A stretch of DNA of 64,000 nucleotides from Cupriavidus sp. P-10 (GTDB lineage: Bacteria; Pseudomonadota; Gammaproteobacteria; Burkholderiales; Burkholderiaceae): contig NZ_AP025170.1 in the NCBI RefSeq assembly GCF_003402535.2, forward strand, positions 2,046,001-2,110,000. Direction: 5' to 3'. The stretch's first letter is position 1. The number at the start of each line of letters is the position of its first letter. Below the pieces are notes generated by a model. It saw nothing but the letters and a program-made list of their open reading frames with translations, was not told the DNA's origin and made no database searches. The translations under genes and the position numbers were made by a program. Positions 1 through 7,754 of this stretch are shown here, piece after piece.

Positions 1-285
1 ACCCGCCCTGTACACGCGTTCCGGCTCGTCGTTCACCTTGCTGGCGACGCTGCCAGAGACGACGTATGCGTAGATGAATGACGACCTGGCATGGGTATGA
101 GGATGCGAAGCGCCTCCGGGCGGATAGAGGACCTCCACGGCGATGAGCGACTTGCCCGGGATATTGGGAATCGCCCGGGAGAAATTCGGCTTGACCGTAT
201 CGCCGACGGTGTGAGCAGCGGCAGCCCCGGCAAAGGCCATGCTCGTAGCCGCCACGAGCGCGAGAAGAATGCGTTGAAGTTTCAT
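1..285 (-). CDS. Secreted cupin-domain protein (3' end outside window)
   Basis: The reading frame starts at an ATG at 285, preceded by a strong AGGAGG ribosome binding site, and is still open when it leaves the window, so 95 N-terminal residues are visible. Residues 1-24 form a Sec signal peptide (MKLQRI, a hydrophobic stretch, then AGAAAAH). The mature part has PPGGASHPHTHARSS at about residues 55-69, the G...HxH metal-binding motif 1 of cupins, so a small periplasmic beta-barrel is expected. The substrate cannot be told. It is divergent from the MocR-type regulator at 373, with an 87-bp shared control region, which suggests that regulator controls it. Confidence 0.8.
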   Translation of the reverse strand, partial: MKLQRILLALVAATSMAFAGAAAAHTVGDTVKPNFSRAIPNIPGKSLIAVEVLYPPGGASHPHTHARSSFIYAYVVSGSVASKVNDEPERVYRAG

Positions 286-323
286 GTTTACCTCCTGGGA
301 GACTAGAATCATCCTCTCCCGCA

Positions 324-341
324 GGTTCATAAAAAAGAACC
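324..341. promoter_or_regulatory. Inverted repeat in the cupin/MocR divergent promoter
   Basis: GGTTC at 324-328 and GAACC at 337-341 are perfect inverted arms around an 8-bp A-rich spacer, in the 87-bp gap between the divergent cupin and MocR genes. Position and symmetry fit a regulator-binding site. No binding consensus is known to me for this regulator, so the assignment is inference. Confidence 0.4.
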
Positions 342-372
342 AAAAATCCAAATTCTTTATGCACCAGACGCT

Positions 373-1785
373 ATGAGAACCCTGGCCCTGAAGCTTGACC
401 GTGCATCCAGGACTTCGCTGGCGGAGCAGATTCGGCTTGGCATCACGGGTGCCATTGAGAAGGGGGTACTCGTTCCCGGTGCCAGACTGCCCTCCTGGGT
501 GGATCTAGCAGCACAGCTTGGGGTGGCTCGAGGCACCGTCAAGACTGCGTATGATCGGCTGACCGATGCACAACTGGTGGTTTCATCCCGCGCTGGCGGA
601 ACCAGAGTCTCTGAGCATGCTGCCGTGGCGAGCCCAATCACGGAACGTGCGCGTTCCATCGAGTCCGATCTGCGATCCGAGCTGTACCAGCATTTCCTGC
701 CCGGCCCCGCCGTCTTTCAAATGGGCGTGCCGGCATCGGACTGCTTCCCGGCGACATTGTTCTCGCGGCTGCGAGCCCGTGCGGCACGCGATGAAGTCGA
801 AGCGCCTGCAGCGTATCCAGACCCGAGAGGCGAACATGAACTCCGTCGAGAGATCGCAGCGCACCTGGCCCTGGCACGCGGCATTGAATGCCAGCCCTCG
901 CAGGTTTTCATTACGGCGGGATGTTCGGGGGCGCTCGGTGTGGCGCTGCGAGTGATTCAGGCCGAAGGCCTGAAGGCATGGGTCGAGAACCCGGGTTTTC
1001 TCCCCAGCCGCAGGGCATTGGAGATTTCCCGGCTCACGACGGTGCCCATTCCGGTAGACGAAGACGGCATGGATGTCGGCTACGGCGAAGTGCTTGCACC
1101 GGATGCCGCCGTGGCTTTGGTCACCGCAGGACAACAGGCGCCGCTGGGTCCGACCTTGTCGCTCGCGCGTCGAGTGCAAATCCTCGAATGGGCCACACGC
1201 ACGGGTGCCTGGATCATCGAAGATGATTACCTGGGTGAACTCCAACTGACACGCCGCGCGGCTCCCGCACTGGCGTCGCTCGATCGTGCGGGGCGGGTGA
1301 TCCATATCGGGTCGTTCAGCAAGACGATCAGTCCGACGCTGCGGCTTGGATTTGCCGTGGTGCCGCCCGGCCTGTTAGCCAGGTTCGATGAAGCCGTGGC
1401 GTGCCTGGCTTCGGCACCCGGACCTGCAGTGCAAATGGCGACTGCCGAGTTCATGCGGGATGGACACTATATTCGACACCTGCGTCGCATGAAACGCATT
1501 TACGCGGGCCGCAGCCAGGCACTGCTGGCCGCGGTGAGATCCAGGGGATTCCACGCCTACGCGGCGGGGCTTGCCGTGGTGGCAAGGCTTCCCGATGGCG
1601 CCGACGACAAGAGGATCGCGCGGGAAGCCTACGCCTACGGGCTTGCGCCCGCCCCATTGTCGGGGTGGTATTGCTCGGCGGCTACGCAGCGATCGGGACT
1701 ACTCCTCGGTGTTGCGACAGCGATCGAACATCAGCTGCCGGCCGCCTGTGATCGCTTGCAACACCTGGTCAGGAAATTCTCCTAG
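373..1785 (+). CDS. MocR/PdxR-type regulator (GntR helix-turn-helix fused to aminotransferase-like domain)
   Basis: The 470-residue length is typical of the MocR subfamily. Residues 10-80 are a winged helix of GntR type (SLAEQIRLGITGAIEKG, then LGVARGTVKTAYDRL). From about residue 110 onward it resembles class I aminotransferases, with the PLP lysine in SFSKTISPTLRLGF at Lys317. Such proteins use PLP as an effector-binding group and usually control a neighbouring gene involved in amino acid, vitamin B6 or related metabolism. It is divergent from the cupin gene, its most likely target. No clear ribosome binding site precedes the ATG. The effector is unknown. Confidence 0.85.
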   Translation: MRTLALKLDRASRTSLAEQIRLGITGAIEKGVLVPGARLPSWVDLAAQLGVARGTVKTAYDRLTDAQLVVSSRAGGTRVSEHAAVASPITERARSIESDLRSELYQHFLPGPAVFQMGVPASDCFPATLFSRLRARAARDEVEAPAAYPDPRGEHELRREIAAHLALARGIECQPSQVFITAGCSGALGVALRVIQAEGLKAWVENPGFLPSRRALEISRLTTVPIPVDEDGMDVGYGEVLAPDAAVALVTAGQQAPLGPTLSLARRVQILEWATRTGAWIIEDDYLGELQLTRRAAPALASLDRAGRVIHIGSFSKTISPTLRLGFAVVPPGLLARFDEAVACLASAPGPAVQMATAEFMRDGHYIRHLRRMKRIYAGRSQALLAAVRSRGFHAYAAGLAVVARLPDGADDKRIAREAYAYGLAPAPLSGWYCSAATQRSGLLLGVATAIEHQLPAACDRLQHLVRKFS

Positions 1786-1814
1786 CGCCAGGTCACTGGC
1801 AACACGCTGGACGG

Positions 1815-2069
1815 GTGCTACACGATTGGGTGGTACACGATTTCTTCAGGTTTTTGGTACTTTTTTCAGGCCCAACGAACCGACACAATCCTGTTCACCG
1901 AATCGGAATCACGGAATGGTCCGCCCTGCCCGCGACCGAGATATTCCTGCGTGACAACCGCCACGATTCCGACTTTTCGGCGTTCATGAGCCTCTGGTTC
2001 TTCGAGGAGCCGGTGCAGGACCTGAACCGCTACCGCAGGGAGCTGCTAGCAAGCGCTCAGGCTGACTAG
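1815..2069 (+). CDS. Short hypothetical ORF, possibly a gene remnant
   Basis: This 84-residue reading frame lies in the 409-bp gap between the MocR gene and the HutC-type regulator. Its second half (from about 1905) has codon use like the neighbouring genes, with G or C at most third positions, and encodes FMSLWFFEEPVQDLNRYRREL near the end. The first half is AT-richer, has no good ribosome binding site and contains a short direct repeat (TACACGATT at about 1818 and 1833). I do not recognise a family. It may be the 3' remnant of a lost gene. The rest of the gap (2070-2194) shows nothing definite. Confidence 0.3.
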   Translation: MLHDWVVHDFFRFLVLFSGPTNRHNPVHRIGITEWSALPATEIFLRDNRHDSDFSAFMSLWFFEEPVQDLNRYRRELLASAQAD

Positions 2070-2194
2070 CAAATTGGCAGCCGCAGGAGGCCATCGTTCG
2101 CTTGGCGCGCGGCCGGCCTGCCGAAGGTGGTGCAAGTCGTCGAGCGCCATCGATCGCGAAGGCACGGACCATTTCTTACCGGCTTCGCTGATCC

Positions 2195-2929
2195 CTACCC
2201 CGCCGAGCGCTGCAAGCGCATCGAAACAGAAAAGCTGTCGGCGGGGTGCACGGTCACCGAGACTTCGAAGGTCTCGCCGGCGGCGTCCAGGTAGCGACGC
2301 ACGATCTTCAACGCGGCCGCGCCCGCTTCCAGCCTGAGCGCTTCGGCCATACGCCGATCCGCGATCGCAAACGCGCGCACGTCCTGGTGGATCTCCGCGA
2401 TCTGCCGGTCATAGCGCGACTCCATCAGCGTGCTGACGAGCATGTCCGGCGACGCGCGCACCAGTTCGCCAAGCTCGGCATAGACGGGATCCACGTAGAT
2501 GTCGGTCCATGCCATCGGCGTGCCGTCCTCGCCGCCATCCATCCGCAGACTGGAAATCCGCAGCCAGCGCGCACCCGGCTCGCAGCCGATCTCGGCCGCC
2601 ACCTCGGCGGTCACCGCGACCTCATCCACCGACTGCACCACGCGCAGGTGCTCGGCGGCGAACTGCATCAGGTCGTCCACCGACGCCAGCGAGGGCCGGA
2701 ACACCGGCCGCGGCCGCGCCGATTCCACGCGCGTGCCCACGTTCTTGCGCCGCGACACCAGCCCTAGCTGCTGCAACTCCTGCAGCACCGCGCGAATGGT
2801 GTAGCGGCTGGCCTGGTACTGCTCGCACAGCTCGAATTCGGTGGGCAGCAGCGATCCGACCGCGTAGCGGCCGGATGTGATGCCCTCGATAAGTTGCCTG
2901 CTGATCTCTGCCGGATTGGTTTTGCTCAT
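2195..2929 (-). CDS. GntR-family transcriptional regulator, HutC (UTRA) subfamily
   Basis: The 244 residues have the standard HutC layout. The N-terminal winged helix spans residues 5-70 (ISRQLIEGITSGRYAVGSLL, then LCEQYQASRYTIRAVLQEL). A UTRA effector domain follows from about residue 85, ending in the usual VRRYLDAAGETFEVSVTVHP block. It is divergent from the lyase/Bug/fumC cassette starting at 3056, and the space between carries two perfect palindromes (2977-2998 and 3006-3021) that are good operator candidates. The likely role is substrate-relieved repression of that cassette and of itself. The effector is unknown; a cassette substrate is the natural guess. Confidence 0.88.
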   Translation of the reverse strand: MSKTNPAEISRQLIEGITSGRYAVGSLLPTEFELCEQYQASRYTIRAVLQELQQLGLVSRRKNVGTRVESARPRPVFRPSLASVDDLMQFAAEHLRVVQSVDEVAVTAEVAAEIGCEPGARWLRISSLRMDGGEDGTPMAWTDIYVDPVYAELGELVRASPDMLVSTLMESRYDRQIAEIHQDVRAFAIADRRMAEALRLEAGAAALKIVRRYLDAAGETFEVSVTVHPADSFSVSMRLQRSAG

Positions 2930-2976
2930 GACCGCCTGCCCGCGGCCTCGTCGGAAGCGGGTTTACCCTCCTTTTC

Positions 2977-3021
2977 TAAATATGTTCGAACATATTTAAT
3001 GACGGATATGTTCGAACATAT
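2977..3021. promoter_or_regulatory. Twin perfect palindromes, likely operators for the HutC-type regulator
   Basis: Two copies of a palindrome with core ATATGTTCGAACATAT lie between the divergent regulator and lyase genes. The first extends to 22 bp of perfect symmetry (2977-2998) and the second is 16 bp (3006-3021). Their centres are 26 bp apart, about two and a half helical turns. The region is AT-rich against a GC-rich background and would overlap the promoters. Assignment to the adjacent regulator is inference from position. Confidence 0.75.
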
Positions 3022-3055
3022 TAACGAACTGCCCTCTTCACCTCAAGGTAGCAAC

Positions 3056-4462
3056 ATGACCCTGTTCTCTGCCCCCACGGCCAGCACCGTTGTTGACTCG
3101 ATCCTGTTCCGCGATGCCTTCGGTACCGCCGGGATGCGCCAGATTTTCTCCGATGTGGCCCTGATCCAGCGCTATATCGACGTCGAGGTCGGACTCGCCA
3201 AAGCCGAGGCCAGGGTGGGCGTCATCCCCGCGGAAGCGGCCGAGGTCATCGCCCGCGAGTCGCGCCTGGAGCGCATCGACTTCGACCACATGCGCGAGGA
3301 AACCGACATTGTCGGCTATCCGATCCTGCCCCTGGTACACCAGCTGGTGGCAATGTGCGGCGACGCCGGACGCTACGTGCACTGGGGCGCCACCACGCAG
3401 GACATCATGGACACCGCAGTCGCGCTGCAGGTGCGCGACGCGCTCGACAGCGTCGATGCCGATATCCGCGCGCTGCGCGGCATCCTGGCCGACCTGGCGG
3501 TCAAGCACCGCGACACGCCGATGGCCGGCCGCACCCACCTGCAGCAGGCGCTGCCGGTGACCTTCGGCTACAAGGCGGCGATCTGGCTGGCCATGTTCGA
3601 CCGCCACCAGCAGCGCCTGGCCGAGTTGCGGCCGCGCGTGGCCGTGGTCGAGTTCGCCGGCGCAGCGGGCACGCTGGCATCGCTGGGCGCAGAAGGTGAC
3701 GGCAAGGCGGGCGAAAACAAAGGCTTCGCCGTGCAGGAAGCCCTGGCGCAGGAACTGGGCCTGGGCGTGCCGGCCACCACCTGGCACGTGGCGCGCGACG
3801 GCTTTGCCGAAGCGGTCAACCTGCTCGCGCTCATCACCGGTTCGCTGGGCAAGATCGCGCTCGACATCATGATCATGGCGTCGACCGAGTTCGCCGAGGT
3901 GTACGAGCCCTTCGTCAAGGGCCGCGGCGCCAGCAGCACCATGCCGCAGAAGCGCAACCCGATATCCAGCGAGCTGATGCTGGCCGCTTCCAAGGCGGTG
4001 CGCCAGCACGCGGGCCTGATGGTCGACGCGATGGTGCAGGACTTCGAGCGCGCCACCGGGCCGTGGCATGCGGAATGGATCGCCATCCCGGAGAGCTTCA
4101 TCCTGACCGCCGGCGCGCTGCACCAGGCCAGGTTCGCGCTGGGCGGCCTGATCGTCGACGCAGCGCGCATGAAGCACAACCTGGGTATCACCAACGGCCT
4201 GATCGTGGCCGAGGCCGTGATGATGGGGATGGCCCCGCATATCGGCCGCCAGCAGGCGCACGACGTGGTCTACGACGCCTGCCGCACGGTCAACGAGCAC
4301 GGCGGCACGCTGGCCGACGCGCTGGCCGCATTGCCGGCCGTCACCAGGCATTTCGACCGCGCCGCCATCGACCGGATGACCGATCCGGCCAACTACCTCG
4401 GCCTCGCGCCGCAGATGGTCGACCGCGCCGTCGCGCTGTCCCGCGAGCAATCCGCGGCCTGA
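3056..4462 (+). CDS. Fumarase/adenylosuccinate-lyase superfamily enzyme (PcaB-like)
   Basis: At 468 residues this is a full-length member of the superfamily that eliminates a group from a succinyl compound to release fumarate, or in PcaB catalyses cycloisomerisation. The signature loop GRGASSTMPQKRNP lies at about residues 290-303, and GRTHLQQALPVTFG matches the PcaB-like pattern better than that of adenylosuccinate lyase. I chose ATG 3056 (AAGG about 8 bp upstream); the frame is open further upstream, but an earlier start would translate through both palindromes. The gene leads a cassette with a Bug receptor and fumC. FumC next door favours a fumarate-releasing reaction over muconate cycloisomerisation. 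The substrate is unknown. Confidence 0.8.
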   Translation: MTLFSAPTASTVVDSILFRDAFGTAGMRQIFSDVALIQRYIDVEVGLAKAEARVGVIPAEAAEVIARESRLERIDFDHMREETDIVGYPILPLVHQLVAMCGDAGRYVHWGATTQDIMDTAVALQVRDALDSVDADIRALRGILADLAVKHRDTPMAGRTHLQQALPVTFGYKAAIWLAMFDRHQQRLAELRPRVAVVEFAGAAGTLASLGAEGDGKAGENKGFAVQEALAQELGLGVPATTWHVARDGFAEAVNLLALITGSLGKIALDIMIMASTEFAEVYEPFVKGRGASSTMPQKRNPISSELMLAASKAVRQHAGLMVDAMVQDFERATGPWHAEWIAIPESFILTAGALHQARFALGGLIVDAARMKHNLGITNGLIVAEAVMMGMAPHIGRQQAHDVVYDACRTVNEHGGTLADALAALPAVTRHFDRAAIDRMTDPANYLGLAPQMVDRAVALSREQSAA

Positions 4463-4509
4463 GGCAGCAGGCCGGCACACATCATCAAATTCAATCAAGG
4501 AGACAACCC

Positions 4510-5499
4510 ATGAACCCCATCAGCAAAGTGGCCGCCTGCGCGGCCCTGGCATTCGCCACGGCCGTGGCCGCCACCCCGGCGCTGGCACAGGCCTGGCCCA
4601 GCAAGCCGATCACCTGGATCGTCCCGTTCGCCGCCGGCGGCCCAACCGACGCGCTGGCGCGCACCATTGCCGAGCGGGTCTCGCGCGAGGTCGGCCAGTC
4701 GATCATCATCGACAACTCGCCGGGCGCCGGCGGCACCGTCGGCACGGCGAAGGCAGCGCGCGCGCCGGCTGACGGCTACACCATGCTGGTGGGACACATG
4801 GGCTACATGGGCGCCGCGCCGGCGCTGTACAAGAAGCTGTCCTACGACCCGGTGAAGGACTTCGCGCCCGTGTTCCGCTTCCCGGATACGCCGATGGTGC
4901 TGATGGTGCGCAAGGACCATCCCGCCAAGACCGTGCGCGACCTGGTCGAGTTCGGCAAGAAGAACCCGGGCAAGCTCAACCTGAGCAACGCCGGCATGGG
5001 CTCCACCTCGCACCTGGTGGCCGCGCTGTTCGCGGCGTCGGCCGGCATGCAGGTATCGCTGGTGCCGTACAAGGGGGCCGGCCCGGCGCTGATCGACGTG
5101 ATCGGTGGGCAGGTAGACGGCATGTTCGACCAGACCAATACGGCGCTGCCGCAGATCACCGAGTCCAAGGTGCGGCCGCTGGCGGTGACGTCCGCGACCC
5201 GCGTGGCGCAGCTCAAGGACGTGCCCACGCTTGCCGAATCGGGGTTGCCCGGCTTCGAGGCCAGCACCTGGTACGGCATCTACGCGCCCAGGGGCACGCC
5301 GCAGCCCGTCATCGACAAGATGCAGCAGGCCTACCTGAAGGTCATGGCCGACAAGGCCTTTACCGGCAAGATGACGGCGCAGGCGATCCAGATGCTGCCG
5401 CCCGAGCAGTACACCGCCAGCGCGCTCGGCAAGCACACCCAGGCCGAGATCACGCGCTGGAAGGCAGTGGCGGCCAAGGCCAATATCTCACTGGACTGA
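4510..5499 (+). CDS. Bug/TctC-family periplasmic substrate-binding protein
   Basis: The 329-residue protein has a signal peptide (residues 1-26, ending ATPALAQ) and starts the mature part with the Bug hallmark WPSKPITWIVPFAAGGPTD. It continues with the PGAGGTVG loop and VPYKGAGPALIDVIGGQVDG. An AAGGAG site sits 8 bp before the ATG. Bug proteins bind carboxylates in the periplasm, either for tripartite (TctAB) transport or for sensing. No membrane partner lies in this cassette, so it must share a TctAB pair encoded elsewhere or act as a sensor. It sits 47 bp after the lyase and 8 bp before fumC. Confidence 0.9.
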   Translation: MNPISKVAACAALAFATAVAATPALAQAWPSKPITWIVPFAAGGPTDALARTIAERVSREVGQSIIIDNSPGAGGTVGTAKAARAPADGYTMLVGHMGYMGAAPALYKKLSYDPVKDFAPVFRFPDTPMVLMVRKDHPAKTVRDLVEFGKKNPGKLNLSNAGMGSTSHLVAALFAASAGMQVSLVPYKGAGPALIDVIGGQVDGMFDQTNTALPQITESKVRPLAVTSATRVAQLKDVPTLAESGLPGFEASTWYGIYAPRGTPQPVIDKMQQAYLKVMADKAFTGKMTAQAIQMLPPEQYTASALGKHTQAEITRWKAVAAKANISLD

Positions 5500-5507
5500 G
5501 CGCTGAA

Positions 5508-6935
5508 ATGAACGCTGGACTGAACACCATGACAGCATATCGCGTAGAGCACGACGCCTTCGGTCCGGTCGACATCCCCGCCGACCGCTACTGGGGCGCC
5601 CAGACGCAGCGGGCGCTGGCGATCTTCGAGATCGGCGAAGAGCGCTTTCCCGACTGCCTGCTGCATGCCTTCGGCGTGCACAAGATCGCGGCGGCGCGGG
5701 CCAACCTGCGTTGCGGCGCGATCGACGCCGCCATCGCGGAGGCGATCGTCGACGCGGCCGCGGAGCTGCGCTGCGGCCGCTTCGACAGCCATTTCCCGCT
5801 GACCATCTGGCAGACCGGCTCGGGCACGCAGACCAACATGAACGCCAACGAGGTCATCGCCAACCGTGCCAACGAGCGGCTTGGCCAGCCGCTTGGCACG
5901 CGCGCGCCGGTGCATCCCAATGACCACGTCAACGCGTCGCAGTCCTCCAACGACAGCTTCCCGACGGTCATGCACCTGAGCGCGGTGCTGGAACTGGAAG
6001 ACCGGCTGCTACCTGCCCTGGTGCTGCTGCGCGACACCCTGCGCGAGCGTGCCCTGGCCTTTGCCGATGTGCTCAAGATTGCGCGCACGCACCTGATGGA
6101 CGCCGTGCCCATGACCATGGGGCAGGCGTTCGACGGCTTTGCCGCGCAGGTCGACAACGCCATCGAGCGCGTACGCGGCACCCTGCCGCGCCTGCTGGTG
6201 CTGCCGCAAGGCGGCACCGCCGCCGGCACCGGCCTGAACGCGCCGGCGGGCTTCGCCCAGGCCTTTTGCGAGGAAGCCAGCGAGCTGACGGGGCAGGCGT
6301 TCCGTCCCAATCCCTGCAAGGTCGAGGGCATGGCCGCGCACGATGCGCTGGTCGAACTGTCGGGCGTGCTTAACGTGGTCGCCGTTTCCTTCACCAAGAT
6401 GGCCAACGACCTGCGCTGGCTGGGCTCGGGCCCGCGCTGCGGGCTGGGCGAGCTGGTGCTGCCCGACGATGGCCTGACTTCGTCGATCATGCCCGGCAAG
6501 CGCAATCCGACCATCGCCGAGGTCGTCGCGCAGGCCGCCATGCAGGTCGCCGGCAACCACGTCACCGTGACGATGGCGGGCGCCTCCGGCAGCTTCGAAC
6601 TGAACGTGGCCAAGCCGGTACTGATCTACAACGTGCTGCAGTCGATCCGCGTACTGGCCGACGGCGCGCACGTCTTTGCGCTGCGGCTGGTGCAGGGACT
6701 GGCGGTGAACCCTGAACGGCTGGCCAGCAACCTGGACAACCCGCTGCTGGCGGTCACCGCGCTCAACCCGGTATTGGGCTATGACCGCGCGGCGCAGATC
6801 ACCAGGCTCGCGCAGGCACAAGGGATCTCGCCGCGGGAAGCGGCGGTCGCGCTGGGACTGCTGAGCGGCGAAGCGTTCGACCGGCTGGTGGATCCGATGC
6901 GGCTGGCCAAGGGACATTCCAACGGGCAACAGTAG
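5508..6935 (+). CDS. fumC: Class II fumarate hydratase
   Basis: The 475-residue protein hydrates fumarate to L-malate; class II enzymes are cytoplasmic, iron-independent tetramers. TGSGTQTNMNANEV, NASQSSNDSFPTVMH and the loop SSIMPGKRNPTIAEV are all intact. A second in-frame ATG at 5529 (MTAYRVEHDAFG) aligns better with the usual FumC N-terminus and may be the true start; neither has a strong ribosome binding site. The gene ends the lyase-Bug-fumC cassette and would remove fumarate made by the upstream lyase. Whether it is the only fumarase of the cell cannot be seen here. Confidence 0.92.
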   Translation: MNAGLNTMTAYRVEHDAFGPVDIPADRYWGAQTQRALAIFEIGEERFPDCLLHAFGVHKIAAARANLRCGAIDAAIAEAIVDAAAELRCGRFDSHFPLTIWQTGSGTQTNMNANEVIANRANERLGQPLGTRAPVHPNDHVNASQSSNDSFPTVMHLSAVLELEDRLLPALVLLRDTLRERALAFADVLKIARTHLMDAVPMTMGQAFDGFAAQVDNAIERVRGTLPRLLVLPQGGTAAGTGLNAPAGFAQAFCEEASELTGQAFRPNPCKVEGMAAHDALVELSGVLNVVAVSFTKMANDLRWLGSGPRCGLGELVLPDDGLTSSIMPGKRNPTIAEVVAQAAMQVAGNHVTVTMAGASGSFELNVAKPVLIYNVLQSIRVLADGAHVFALRLVQGLAVNPERLASNLDNPLLAVTALNPVLGYDRAAQITRLAQAQGISPREAAVALGLLSGEAFDRLVDPMRLAKGHSNGQQ

Positions 6936-6959
6936 GCAGGCGACCGCCCATCCCCGCGG

Positions 6960-7568
6960 TCAGGCCACCGGCAGCCTGAGCACCTGCTCCGTCGTCAGCA
7001 CATCGCCAAAGGTGTCCTCGATGCTCGCCAGCGCGGCCTGGTGCAGGTCGCGATGCCGCACCACGCCGCCGGCCCGGTCAAGGTCGCGCGTCGCGCAGGC
7101 GTCTTCCGCCACGATCACGCCGTAGCCCAGCGGCACCGCATCGCGCGCGGCACCCGCGACGCAGGCATGCGTCATCAGCCCCGTGATGACCGGCGTCTTG
7201 ATGCCGGCGGCCTTGAGGCGCTGGTCCAGGTCGGTGGTAGGGAACACGCTGACCGAAGTCTTCTGCACCACGGTGTGGTGGCCCGCGGGCTGCAGGTCCT
7301 GATGGAACGCCGCGCTGGCGCCCTGCTCCGCGAAGACGGGGCTGCCCGCCGGCGCCAGGTGCTGGACGTGGAACACGGGAATGCCGGCGGCGTCCGCATG
7401 CGCCACCAGGCGCCGGGCGTTGCCTAGCGCGGCCGCGCCGTCCGGGATCGGCAGCTTGCCGTCGAAGTATTCGTTCTGGAAGTCGATCACCAGCAGCGCG
7501 GTGCTGGCGGCTGCGATCGCGGTCGGGGCGCTGGCACCGGCCAGGGTGCGGATCGTCGGGTGTGTCAT
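6960..7568 (-). CDS. Isochorismatase-fold cysteine hydrolase
   Basis: The 202-residue protein has the isochorismatase-like alpha/beta fold: LLVIDFQNEYF at about residues 25-35 carries the catalytic aspartate, and ITGLMTHACVAGAARDA at about 137-153 carries the cysteine nucleophile. Relatives hydrolyse amides such as nicotinamide or N-carbamoyl compounds; the substrate here is unknown. The frame continues upstream of 7568, but that part is antisense to the next gene, so the ATG at 7568 is taken as the start. It is divergent from the GlxA-type regulator at 7755, its probable controller. Its 3' end is convergent with fumC across a 24-bp gap. Confidence 0.85.
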   Translation of the reverse strand: MTHPTIRTLAGASAPTAIAAASTALLVIDFQNEYFDGKLPIPDGAAALGNARRLVAHADAAGIPVFHVQHLAPAGSPVFAEQGASAAFHQDLQPAGHHTVVQKTSVSVFPTTDLDQRLKAAGIKTPVITGLMTHACVAGAARDAVPLGYGVIVAEDACATRDLDRAGGVVRHRDLHQAALASIEDTFGDVLTTEQVLRLPVA

Positions 7569-7754
7569 CGTTGTCCTCGTTATCTCGTTGTCTGCTTCGT
7601 GATGGGAAGGAGAGCGCGCTTGCCTGGCGGGATTGCCGCCAGGGCCACATCGCTGCACGCAGTTTCCAACGACTGCCGCCGCCCGGAAAGCGTCCCGATG
7701 GACAACATCCGCTAGAATCGGGCCAACTTTCAGAGCCCTGCTTGCGAGGACGCG

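Noticed and set aside
3038..4498. 486-residue open frame on the minus strand
   Set aside because: Antisense to the PcaB-like lyase; no start signals and no domain.
6942..6961. GACCGC/GCGGTC hairpin between fumC and the convergent isochorismatase-fold gene
   Set aside because: Only a 6-bp stem, no U-tract, and it overlaps a stop codon; not enough to call a terminator.
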